The notes beneath the pieces were generated by a model that was not told the origin of the DNA, made no database searches, and worked only from the letters and a program-made list of their open reading frames with translations. Positions 28,991 through 35,757 of a DNA stretch of 64,000 nt are shown piece by piece. The stretch lies in NCBI GenBank assembly GCA_026985075.1, contig JALSQX010000010.1, positions 27,127 through 91,126 of the forward strand, given 5' to 3'. How positions within the stretch are numbered: position 1 is the stretch's first letter; every line of letters starts with the position of its first letter. Source of the DNA: Blastocatellia bacterium (lineage in GTDB: Bacteria; Acidobacteriota; Blastocatellia; HR10; J050). The position numbers and the translations under genes were made by a program.

Positions 28991-29701
28991 TTACGCTCTC
29001 GCCCATTCATCGGGATGGAGGAATTCCCGAGTGAACCGAGACCAGGTTTCGTCATCCATCATCTCCAGCACCCCGTCGGTCAGTCGGCCGCCATCCTGAA
29101 GCACCTGACCCCGAGCCATGGCTTTGAAGGGATGGGCGGCGATAAGCTGTCGGAATCGCTCGATCTCCTTATTCATCCACGTCGTGGCCTCTCCAGCGAC
29201 GGCCAATCGCCTCAGATGCTGAGCCAGGTTTCGGGGACGCAGCACACAAACCCATCCTTGCTCATACGGATCAATCTTGATGGCGTCCGCATGTCGAGCC
29301 AGCCGCTCGTTCACTGCGGCGACCACCCCGTCCACAGGCGCCACGAACGCGGCCGTCCGCTCGCCTTGCCGAACGACAAACAGCGTCTCACCGCGACGAA
29401 CAGGACGACCGACTTCGGGCATCTCGACAGCATCGATGCGACCGATGGCTCTCTGAGCGAAGTCGTCTACTCCCACACGCACGCGACCCGAAGAATCGAG
29501 GTCAACCCAGGTGTGCCCGACGTCGAAGAACATGCCCTGGGGCACCGAGACGCCCTCCAAAGCCAACACCGATCCCCGGCGCTCACGCGATGTCAGCGCA
29601 GTCGGTTGAGCCCGCCGCTGCTCCCTGGCCTCTGCCCGCTGGACCAGCGCATCAATCGCGATGAAAGCGATGACGGTTAAGATGACAAACAATGCCACCA
29701 T
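28991..29701 (-). CDS. Membrane-anchored GcvH-like protein without the lipoyl lysine
   Basis: An N-terminal membrane segment (MVALFVILTVIAFIAIDAL) is followed by Arg-rich residues, which suggests that the rest faces the cytoplasm. From about residue 60 it resembles glycine-cleavage H protein/lipoyl-domain sequence (GHTWVDLDSSGRVRVGVDDFAQRAIGRIDAVEMPEVGRPV and APVDGVVAAVNERLARHADAIKIDPYEQGWVCVL). The segment that should hold the lipoylated Lys reads RQGERTAAFVAP, with no Lys. A roughly 70-aa helical C-terminal extension follows (RGQVLQDGGRLTDGVLEMM). I start at 29701 behind GGGAGGTGA. It lies 4 bases after the related gene at 29706. It is unlikely to work in glycine cleavage; a scaffolding or signalling role is a guess. 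Confidence 0.8.
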   Translation of the reverse strand: MVALFVILTVIAFIAIDALVQRAEAREQRRAQPTALTSRERRGSVLALEGVSVPQGMFFDVGHTWVDLDSSGRVRVGVDDFAQRAIGRIDAVEMPEVGRPVRRGETLFVVRQGERTAAFVAPVDGVVAAVNERLARHADAIKIDPYEQGWVCVLRPRNLAQHLRRLAVAGEATTWMNKEIERFRQLIAAHPFKAMARGQVLQDGGRLTDGVLEMMDDETWSRFTREFLHPDEWARA

Positions 29702-29705
29702 CCTC

Positions 29706-30575
29706 TCACCTCCCTTCGTCACCATCGGCTCTCGCTCGGCTCTCAACGGCGAGGGGCTGACCGATGGCAACGGAGAAAAATCTATGGACGATGTCTCGCC
29801 ATTGCGGCGCACGGATGAACTCATCCAGGTCTTCGACTAGTGAACCGCCGTCCTGGAGCGTGCGCCCCAAACGGGACCCAATATGGGGAGCGAGGGTCAC
29901 CAAGGTTTCCCAGAGCTTTCTGATCTCATCGTCGAGCCACCGTTTGGCCTGCTGCCCATAGTGGAGGAGCTTCAGACTCTCGATGAGTTCCGTCGGTCGA
30001 ATGACCACCGCCCACCCCTGACCATAGGGGTCGAGATTGATCAGGGAGGGGTGCATACTCAATCTCTCGTTGAGGCAACTGATGATGCCAGTGATGGGAG
30101 CAACCAGCATCGTCTCTCCGGCGCGATGCCCGATCCGCCAACAGGGGTGACCAATCATGACCTCGGTTCCCAGCGGCGGTAACCGCACCGCATGAATGCG
30201 GCCCACCAAGCGTTGGCCGAAATCATCCAGCCCGATGCGCACATCGCCCCTCGCTTCCACCCGCACCCAGACGTGGCCGGGATGATAGAACAATGTGGTC
30301 GGCAACCGGAATCCCCTCACGCGCTCGGCCGTCCCCCGTTGGGGAGTAGACCTCGCCGCGCGTCGGTTCGTCAGCGAAGACCAGCGCGGCGTCCCGGCAT
30401 CCGCGTGGGCCAACGGAGCCCCTCCTCGGAGAGCACGATCAAATGGGCAACGCTCACACTCGTACTCTCGATCACACAACTTGTAATTGACGACTCCGGC
30501 CAGCATCCATAGACACTTGAACGCCTCCTCCGGCTTCATGGCCATCTCACGGTGTCGATTCCACTGGTCTCTCAT
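29706..30575 (-). CDS. GcvH-like protein with an N-terminal cysteine cluster, no lipoyl lysine
   Basis: A 289-aa protein in three parts. The first 45 residues hold four cysteines (C21, C34, C40, C43; spacing C-x12-C-x5-C-x2-C, with KLCDREYECERCPFDRAL), a possible zinc or Fe-S site. Residues about 95-195 are GcvH-like (FYHPGHVWVRVEARGDVRIGLDDFGQRLVGRIHAV, then APITGIISCLNERLSMHPSLINLDPYGQGWAVVI). The lipoyl-Lys position is replaced: the segment is GHRAGETMLVAP. A helical C-terminal region with LGRTLQDGGSLVEDL is shared with the neighbour at 28991, so the two are paralogues. Start 30575 has AAGGAGG upstream. First gene behind the strong sigma-54 promoter at 30615. Confidence 0.8.
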   Translation of the reverse strand: MRDQWNRHREMAMKPEEAFKCLWMLAGVVNYKLCDREYECERCPFDRALRGGAPLAHADAGTPRWSSLTNRRAARSTPQRGTAERVRGFRLPTTLFYHPGHVWVRVEARGDVRIGLDDFGQRLVGRIHAVRLPPLGTEVMIGHPCWRIGHRAGETMLVAPITGIISCLNERLSMHPSLINLDPYGQGWAVVIRPTELIESLKLLHYGQQAKRWLDDEIRKLWETLVTLAPHIGSRLGRTLQDGGSLVEDLDEFIRAPQWRDIVHRFFSVAIGQPLAVESRARADGDEGR

Positions 30576-30614
30576 CTGAATCGCGCCTCCTTATGTGGTC
30601 CCACTTTCTTAGAG
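30576..30614 (-). promoter_or_regulatory. Short 5' leader of the sigma-54-driven cluster
   Basis: Transcription from the 30615-30631 promoter should start near 30604, giving a leader of about 29 bases with AAGGAGG at 30586-30592, 10 bases before the ATG. Confidence 0.5.
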
Positions 30615-30631
30615 TGCAACCGGCATGCCAA
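30615..30631 (-). promoter_or_regulatory. Sigma-54 (-24/-12) promoter of the GcvH-like/sensor/activator cluster
   Basis: On the minus strand TTGGCATGCCGGTTGCA matches the sigma-54 consensus TTGGCAC-N5-TTGCA at all but one position (T for C), with GG and GC at the required 10-base spacing. It is correctly oriented, and the first gene of the cluster starts about 29 bases beyond the predicted +1. The cluster includes the sigma-54 activator itself, so positive autoregulation is likely. Confidence 0.75.
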
Positions 30632-30732
30632 ACCAACCTCTGGAGAGAGCTCGTGGCCCTCTCTATCTGCATGGATAATGACGGGGATACAGGACAAGCT
30701 GAAGTGACTGCAGAATCTCCCCACACCCCATC

Positions 30733-30840
30733 GTTGAATAATTCAACATCGGATGAGAGAGAGCAGCATAAAACCGCTGCAGGCTCCTCTGGTTACGGTC
30801 GTTGAACGGCGTGGAATTTTTCAACACCAGATGTTGAAAA
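30733..30840. promoter_or_regulatory. Cluster of GTTGAA/TTCAAC inverted repeats, candidate enhancer (UAS)
   Basis: Three arrangements of the same half-site occur in 108 bases. GTTGAAT-A-ATTCAAC (30733-30747) is a perfect 15-base palindrome. GTTGAA (30801-30806) faces TTCAAC (30820-30825). TTTTCAAC (30818-30825) and GTTGAAAA (30833-30840) form an outward pair with a 7-base centre. They lie roughly 130-235 bases upstream of the predicted sigma-54 start site, the normal range for enhancer sites of NtrC-type activators. Confidence 0.6.
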
Positions 30841-30918
30841 GCTCCACACTCGATGCGGTGCTCATGGAGGCAGGAAGGAGGCGCACCGACTGAGACTACT
30901 ACGGCTTCGGGCCGGTTC

Positions 30919-31031
30919 TCATCGGCGCGCCTTGGCCCGTCGAGCATGAGCATGACTTTCGATTTTCGACGTTCTCTTCCGTGCCATGCGCTTTCATCGG
31001 CGCGCCTTGGCCCATTGAGCATGAGCATGAC
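30919..31031. repeat. Two 38-bp direct repeats, 75 bp apart
   Basis: Copies at 30919-30956 and 30994-31031 differ at two positions and share the core CATCGGCGCGCCTTGGCCC and the ending GAGCATGAGCATGAC. The 75-base period is a multiple of three, so a minus-strand frame shows a repeated peptide (MLMLNGPRRADE/MLMLDGPRRADE); I do not think it is coding. They lie upstream of the enhancer-like repeats and do not match them. Confidence 0.7.
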
Positions 31032-31056
31032 AGGTCTCATGAAAGATGATCTCGGA

Positions 31057-31087
31057 TGAGAGGCTGAGGATGATCCTCAGCCTCTCA
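31057..31087. repeat. Perfect 31-base palindrome (strong hairpin)
   Basis: Fifteen-base arms beginning TGAGAGGCTGAGGAT pair perfectly around a single central base; as RNA this is a 13-bp stem with a short loop. No T-run follows on either strand and no gene ends nearby, so it is not an ordinary terminator. Confidence 0.7.
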
Positions 31088-31668
31088 CTATAACAGTGCC
31101 TCACCGCACGAGGTGACGCTCAGGGGCCAGAAACTTCAGTTGAAGCGCGCAGCCGCGTCCGCTCCCCGGCGAGTCGATAAACGATCCTCGGAGTCACCGT
31201 GCTGGCCATTGACGGCGGTCCTCCGCTCGCCCGAGAGCGGAGCCCTCGATCTTCGCCCGGTGACGCTGCGACTGGTGTCTCTTTCGACGATGGCGACCGC
31301 CGTCCCGGTACACCGCATCGAGAGCAAAACCGCCCGATATCCCATGAGAATGGGTGGCGCGGGCCAAACATGCTGAGGAGGAGATTGAGGGAACGCGCTC
31401 TTCGCCGTCCGTCGAGCTCTCCGGTTCCCTTTCTCCTCGAAGGGGAGATTGGGGGAAAATGGGCCCGCACTGGGGCATAATCCCCACAGGACGGCTTCGA
31501 CACGGGAGTGGGTTTCAGGGCCGCCAGAACAACTCTCACCACCGCTTGAGGATATGCGATGATGGGAGCGGTGGATCACGTGCCCGCCTCGCGGCACGAG
31601 GTTTGCATTTTGGTTCGTGTATGGCGACTGCAAGAGGAAGCCTAACGAATCGCCATCAGGAGGCGATG
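31088..31668. other. Intergenic before the aminopeptidase
   Basis: No convincing gene. It contains a perfect 8-bp hairpin, CTCCGCTC/GAGCGGAG (31221-31242, 6-base loop). The aminopeptidase frame stays open back to 31354, but that extension is not protein-like and precedes a good ribosome binding site. Confidence 0.5.
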
Positions 31669-32631
31669 ATGGAGCGATTGAGAGAAGCCGCTCTGATTGC
31701 CGTGCGCGATTGCATGGCGGCGAAAAAAGGAGAAACCGTTCTCGTCATCACTGATGAACCGACGCGCCACATCGGCACTGTGCTCTGGCAAGTGGCGCGC
31801 GACCTGGGAGCCGAGGCCATCCTCGTAGAGATCTTGCCGCGACGGACCAACGGCGAGGAACCGCCGGCACCGGTTGCCGAACTGATGAAGCACGTCGATG
31901 TCATTCTGGCGCCGACGAGTAAATCCCTCTCCCATACGGACGCACGCCGGAAAGCCAGCCAAATGGGCGTGCGCATTGCCACGCTACCGGGCATCACCGA
32001 AGACATGATGATCCGCACATTGAATGCTGATTATGCCCGGATTGCCGAGCGCAGTACCCGCCTGGCCGCTATTCTGACCGAGGGGAAGATGGCCCATGTG
32101 ACCACGCCAGCCGGGACAGACATCACCATGTCCATTGAAGGTCGTAGGGCCGAGCCCGACACGGGACTGGCTCATGAACCGGGAGCGTTCATCAATCTCC
32201 CGGCGGGCGAAGCGTATCTGGCTCCGGTCGAAGGAACGGCCCGAGGAACGATCGTCGTCGACGGCGCGATGGCGGGCGTGGGTATGATCACTGACCGACC
32301 GATTCGCCTGGTCGTGGAAGACGGTTACGTCGTCGAGATCGACGGTGGCGAGGAAGCCGCGCGGCTCATCGAGTTGATCGAACCATTCGGGAAGCCGGCA
32401 CGCAATATCGGCGAACTGGGAATCGGCACCAACGACCGCGCCAGGCTCACCGGCCTCATTCTGGAAGATGAGAAAGCGATGGGCACGATTCATATTGCTC
32501 TTGGCGATAATGTCTCGTTCGGCGGCACAGTCCGAGTACCCAGCCACTTGGATGGACTCTTGAAACAGCCGACGCTGACCATCGATGATCGGGTCATTAT
32601 GCGAGACGGTGCGTTGCTCATCGACGCATGA
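31669..32631 (+). CDS. Aminopeptidase, M29/COG2309-like
   Basis: Metal-dependent aminopeptidase-like protein (leucyl aminopeptidase T type), about 320 aa. The conserved C-terminal metal-site region is clear: NIGELGIGTNDRARLTGLILEDEKAMGTIHIALGDNVSFGGTVRVPSHLDG, with the expected Glu, Asp and His ligands. The N-terminal half (ETVLVITDEPTRHIGTVLWQVARDLGAEAILVEI) forms the family's Rossmann-like part. I start at the second of two ATGs (31666/31669) because AGGAGG at 31658-31663 gives a 5-base spacing there. The 312-base upstream extension of the frame is not conserved-looking. A Cys/Met PLP enzyme follows 106 bases later. The natural peptide substrate is unknown. Confidence 0.82.
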   Translation: MERLREAALIAVRDCMAAKKGETVLVITDEPTRHIGTVLWQVARDLGAEAILVEILPRRTNGEEPPAPVAELMKHVDVILAPTSKSLSHTDARRKASQMGVRIATLPGITEDMMIRTLNADYARIAERSTRLAAILTEGKMAHVTTPAGTDITMSIEGRRAEPDTGLAHEPGAFINLPAGEAYLAPVEGTARGTIVVDGAMAGVGMITDRPIRLVVEDGYVVEIDGGEEAARLIELIEPFGKPARNIGELGIGTNDRARLTGLILEDEKAMGTIHIALGDNVSFGGTVRVPSHLDGLLKQPTLTIDDRVIMRDGALLIDA

Positions 32632-32737
32632 CGAGACACAGTGAATGCCCAATCGCGGGACAACGAGATCGGCCTGGCCGTGGGCTCACGTTTCCCGTGT
32701 ACACCCGAGCCCGCACCGGGCATAACTGGAGGAGCGT

Positions 32738-33928
32738 ATGGATGAATGTACTGAGAAGATAGGACCTTCCACACTGGCCATTCACGGCGGACGCCCCTTC
32801 ACAGAGGGAGCGCACGCATTGAGCATGCCGCTGTATCTGACCTCCTCTTTCGTGTTCGAGAGCGCTCAGGAAGGCGCCGAGTTGTTCGCGCACGAGAAAG
32901 AAGGATTCATTTACACGCGGATGGGAAATCCCACCGTGGAGGCGACGGCCTCCAAAATTGCGGCCCTGGAGGGAGCGGAAGAAGCATTGCTCACCAGCTC
33001 GGGCATGGCGGCGATTTCGACGACGCTATGTGCGCTGCTTCAACCCGGGCAACGGTTAATCGCCGGACGCGTTCTCTATGGGAGTACCCTCGCCCTCCTC
33101 AAGCGAATGGAACGGCGATGTGGAATGAACATCCGCTACGTCGATGCGACCAACCTCGATGAGGTGCGTGATGCCCTTCACCCCTCCACGCGCGTCGTGT
33201 ACATCGAGACGCCGGATAATCCGCTCCTGGGCATCGCCGATATCGTCGGCATCGCTGCCCTGGCCAAGAAGGTCGGGGCGCTGCTCATCGTCGATAACAC
33301 CTTCGCCACGCCATTCAATCAACGTCCGCTGGAGTTAGGGGCAGATCTGGTGATTCACAGCGCCACCAAGTATCTCAGTGGACATGGCGACCTCATCGCC
33401 GGAGCGGTAGTGGGCTCACGGCATTTGGTCTCCGCCGTGCGCGAAGAGTTGAAGGAGAAAGGAGCTATCTGCGGCCCATTCACGGCGTGGTTGCTGCAAC
33501 GCGGCCTGAAGACGTTTGCTCTACGCATGGAGCGCCACAATGCCAACGGGATGGCTGTGGCTCGGTTTCTTGAGCAGCATCCTCGCGTGGAGCGAGTCTA
33601 CTATCCGGGATTGCCGTCGAGCCCGTATCACGCGCTGGCTCGGCAGCAGATGAAAGGCTTCGCGGGCGTGCTCTCCTTTGAGGTGAGCGGGGGACTGGAA
33701 GCCGGAAGGAAACTGGTCGACGCCGTGACATTGTGCACGCGCGCGGTCAGTCTCGGCGATGCCGAGACGTTGATCGAACATCCGGCATCGATGACTCACG
33801 CCACCGTGCCGCCCGAGCAACGGCGAGCCGCTGGCATAACTGATGGGTTGGTGCGGTTGGCCGTGGGTCTGGAAGATCCCGAAGACATCATCGCCGATCT
33901 GGATCGAGCGTTGGCCGCTTGTCCATGA
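32738..33928 (+). CDS. Cys/Met metabolism PLP enzyme (cystathionine gamma-synthase / methionine gamma-lyase type)
   Basis: PLP-dependent trans-sulfuration family enzyme, 396 aa. Family marks are YTRMGNPTVEATASKIAALEGAEEALLTSSGMAAIS, YIETPDNPLLGIADI, VDNTFATPFNQRPLELGADLVIHSATKYLSGHGD (PLP lysine in SATK), and the C-terminal SLGDAETLIEHPASMTHATVPPEQRRAAGITDGLVRLAVGLED. The presence of Tyr-Thr-Arg and the SATKYLSGHGD segment fits both gamma-synthases and gamma-lyases. I cannot separate cystathionine gamma-synthase, gamma-lyase and methionine gamma-lyase from sequence by eye. Nearest neighbours are an aminopeptidase and a HAD protein, which do not settle it. Confidence 0.92.
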   Translation: MDECTEKIGPSTLAIHGGRPFTEGAHALSMPLYLTSSFVFESAQEGAELFAHEKEGFIYTRMGNPTVEATASKIAALEGAEEALLTSSGMAAISTTLCALLQPGQRLIAGRVLYGSTLALLKRMERRCGMNIRYVDATNLDEVRDALHPSTRVVYIETPDNPLLGIADIVGIAALAKKVGALLIVDNTFATPFNQRPLELGADLVIHSATKYLSGHGDLIAGAVVGSRHLVSAVREELKEKGAICGPFTAWLLQRGLKTFALRMERHNANGMAVARFLEQHPRVERVYYPGLPSSPYHALARQQMKGFAGVLSFEVSGGLEAGRKLVDAVTLCTRAVSLGDAETLIEHPASMTHATVPPEQRRAAGITDGLVRLAVGLEDPEDIIADLDRALAACP

Positions 33929-34008
33929 TGGCGGCTCCATCACCCTGGCTGGCCCAGGGGATGATGACCGGGCGCTACTCGATCGCCGTCCCTCCTCAAA
34001 AAAATGAA

Positions 34009-34033
34009 TGGCGCAAGATGGCATCTCGCGTCA
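34009..34033. repeat. REP-like palindrome, copy A
   Basis: TGGCGCAAGATGGCATCTCGCGTCA: an imperfect inverted repeat between the PLP enzyme and the HAD gene. It shares TGGCGCAAG and the palindromic layout with copies at 48945 and 60121. Confidence 0.6.
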
Positions 34034-34180
34034 CTTCACTCTTGGCGGTGGGTGTGGTGTCGTGCCTCGGAGAGATTCTCTTCGCCCGCGGTCACGTTCG
34101 CCCCGTTCCTCTTTTGCCTTACCTCTGAGTCAGTTTCCCGATATCATGTGGCAGAGGGATTCCCATGGAGGTGATGACCG

Positions 34181-34651
34181 ATGATTGAGATCGACATTCC
34201 CGGCCTCGGCCGATACACATTCCACCATCTGGTTCTCGATGTGAACGGGACGATTGCGCGAGATGGCCGATTGTTGAGCGGCGTGGAGGATCGGCTCAAG
34301 CGGTTGCGCGATCGCCTCGATGTTCACCTGATTACCGCTGATAGTCATGGCGCTCAGGATCTCATCGATCAACAACTCGGCCTCAAGGCGACGCGCATTC
34401 CGACAACAGATCAGGCGCAGGCCAAGCTCGCCTACATTCAGGCGCTGGACCCACGCACCGTAGTGGCCATCGGTAATGGCGCCAATGACATGCTCATGCT
34501 CGAGCGAGCCGCGGTGGGCATCCTGGTCATTGGCCACGAAGGCGCGTCCGTCGAAGCCTTGCGGCGCGCCGACGTGGTGATCGGAGATATTGACGAAGCG
34601 CTGGAGTTGCTCATTTATCCCACCCGTCTCATCGCCACGTTGAGGCGGTGA
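34181..34651 (+). CDS. HAD-superfamily protein (soluble P-type ATPase-like)
   Basis: A 156-aa HAD-fold protein. The nucleophile loop is LVLDVNGTIARDG, i.e. DxNGT instead of DxDGT, and the acidic C-terminal motif is AIGNGANDMLMLERA. This combination is typical of the small COG4087 family resembling the P-domain of P-type ATPases. The missing second Asp suggests weak or no phosphatase activity, as in P-type ATPases, where only phosphorylation of the first Asp is needed. A perfect ribosome binding site, GGAGGTGAT, lies 9 bases before the ATG. Function unknown; no ATPase gene is adjacent. Confidence 0.82.
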   Translation: MIEIDIPGLGRYTFHHLVLDVNGTIARDGRLLSGVEDRLKRLRDRLDVHLITADSHGAQDLIDQQLGLKATRIPTTDQAQAKLAYIQALDPRTVVAIGNGANDMLMLERAAVGILVIGHEGASVEALRRADVVIGDIDEALELLIYPTRLIATLRR

Positions 34652-35016
34652 CGGTGGGCACTCACGACGTCCCGGGAACTGAGGGCGTCGAGCGCTCTGC
34701 TCCGTCCCTCTCAGGATAGGGGCGTTTGAACACGATGGGGCTGAGCGACGTGACGAGAGCGGACTTGAGGAACGCCATCGGAAATCGCACCTGAGCGCGG
34801 CAAGGGGAGGCGTCTCACCTGCTCCAGCGCGCTCGCCTGAGACTGATCAACACCGGTTCACGACACCATCGCGTTCATGTCATTCGACCCACTGTTCACT
34901 CGCGCCAATCCACGCGACTGGGCGAAGGTCCCCAGCGCTGGGTCTCTTCACCCATTCGATTGCCCTGGAGGAGCATGCCCCATTGATCGAGGGGAGTTCC
35001 CGATCACCTTTTGTTG
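34652..35016. other. Intergenic before the cytochrome genes
   Basis: No gene seen. It includes a perfect 12-base palindrome, CCCAGCGCTGGG (34931-34942), of unknown meaning. Confidence 0.45.
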
Positions 35017-35031
35017 CAAGTAATTAACTTG
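35017..35031. promoter_or_regulatory. Inverted repeat upstream of the cytochrome sigma-54 promoter
   Basis: CAAGT-AATTA-ACTTG, centred about 68 bases before the predicted transcription start. It lies in a local AT-rich patch and may bind a regulator. It does not match the GTTGAA motif at 30733. Confidence 0.35.
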
Positions 35032-35065
35032 TGTCGCTCCGAATCTCCACCTCCGCACCGAGCCG

Positions 35066-35081
35066 TGGCACAGCAGTTGCT
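35066..35081 (+). promoter_or_regulatory. Sigma-54 (-24/-12) promoter of the cytochrome genes
   Basis: TGGCAC-AGCAG-TTGCT is a full match to the core consensus TGGCAC-N5-TTGCW. It points towards the dihaem cytochrome gene; predicted +1 is near 35092, giving a leader of about 97 bases. Confidence 0.75.
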
Positions 35082-35090
35082 CTCAGCAAC
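35076..35090. promoter_or_regulatory. Inverted repeat overlapping the -12 element
   Basis: GTTGCT-CTC-AGCAAC is a perfect 6-bp inverted repeat that covers the -12 box and the region up to +1. It could be a repressor site that blocks sigma-54 polymerase. Confidence 0.35.
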
Positions 35091-35188
35091 CGGGGAGCGC
35101 GGGAATGGGGTCATATCAACCTCGTCTCCATGCTCGTCGTTCCTCACCCGTAGTGGGGTGAAATTCGTCTGAATAAGGAGGTCAACGT

Positions 35189-35494
35189 ATGAGCAAGCCG
35201 ACTGTACGAAAGATCAAGCTCGCAGCGGTCCTGCTCGCCATATTCATCGGTCTTGGTCTCTCCTACTTCAATGCGCAAGGCTCGGCCAATTCGACTCCTC
35301 AACGAACGAAGGTGAGCGCCACGACGGCGAAGTTGGCGCAAACTCAGGGGATGCACGCTCTGACCGCCGGCCCGCCGCACGGCGATGCGCCCGTGTTGGA
35401 ATGCTGGGATTGCCACGGAGAACACCCGGATCGAAGCCAAGCGCCCCCGGCCAGTCAGATGTCGTGCTTCAATTGTCATGAAATCAAGAGCTGA
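35189..35494 (+). CDS. Small dihaem c-type cytochrome
   Basis: A 101-aa exported protein. An N-terminal hydrophobic segment (about 11-27) is a signal peptide or anchor. Two c-type haem motifs follow, CWDCH (72-76) and CFNCH (93-97), close to the C-terminus; extra His residues (H64, H79) may act as distal ligands. AAGGAGGT lies 6 bases before the ATG. It is the first gene after the sigma-54 promoter at 35066 and precedes a pentahaem cytochrome by 263 bases. The segment PPHGDAPVLECWDCHGEHP resembles ECLTCHGPHPP of the second cytochrome, suggesting shared origin. Probably a periplasmic electron carrier; partner unknown. Confidence 0.88.
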   Translation: MSKPTVRKIKLAAVLLAIFIGLGLSYFNAQGSANSTPQRTKVSATTAKLAQTQGMHALTAGPPHGDAPVLECWDCHGEHPDRSQAPPASQMSCFNCHEIKS

Positions 35495-35757
35495 GAGGCG
35501 GCGATCTTCAGCCCGGCACGCTCTCTGCCGATGCAATGACTGAGCGATGCGGAGTGCTCGAGCCGGAGACGAGATGCTCGCCCTCCATGACGAGCTCATC
35601 GCGGTTCGGGCGAGATCATATATCGCTTCGATAAGTGGCTGCTCCTTGCCTGCGCCGTTGAGGTGAAGCGACCCCGCTCCATCGGTCATTCGGTGGTCGC
35701 TTCACCTCCGAACAGACACATGTTGATGAGATCCATCTCCATGGGTGGGAGGAAGTC

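Noticed and set aside
30663..31040. 125-codon frame with repeated MLMLxGPRRADE
   Set aside because: The repetition is explained by the 38-bp direct repeats; the frame crosses the enhancer-like palindromes and lacks protein features.
31354..31668. In-frame N-terminal extension of the aminopeptidase
   Set aside because: Composition is not protein-like and a good ribosome binding site lies at 31658-31663.
35636..35651. TGGCTG..TTGCC sequence before the pentahaem gene as a sigma-54 promoter
   Set aside because: GG and GC are 9 bases apart instead of the strict 10.
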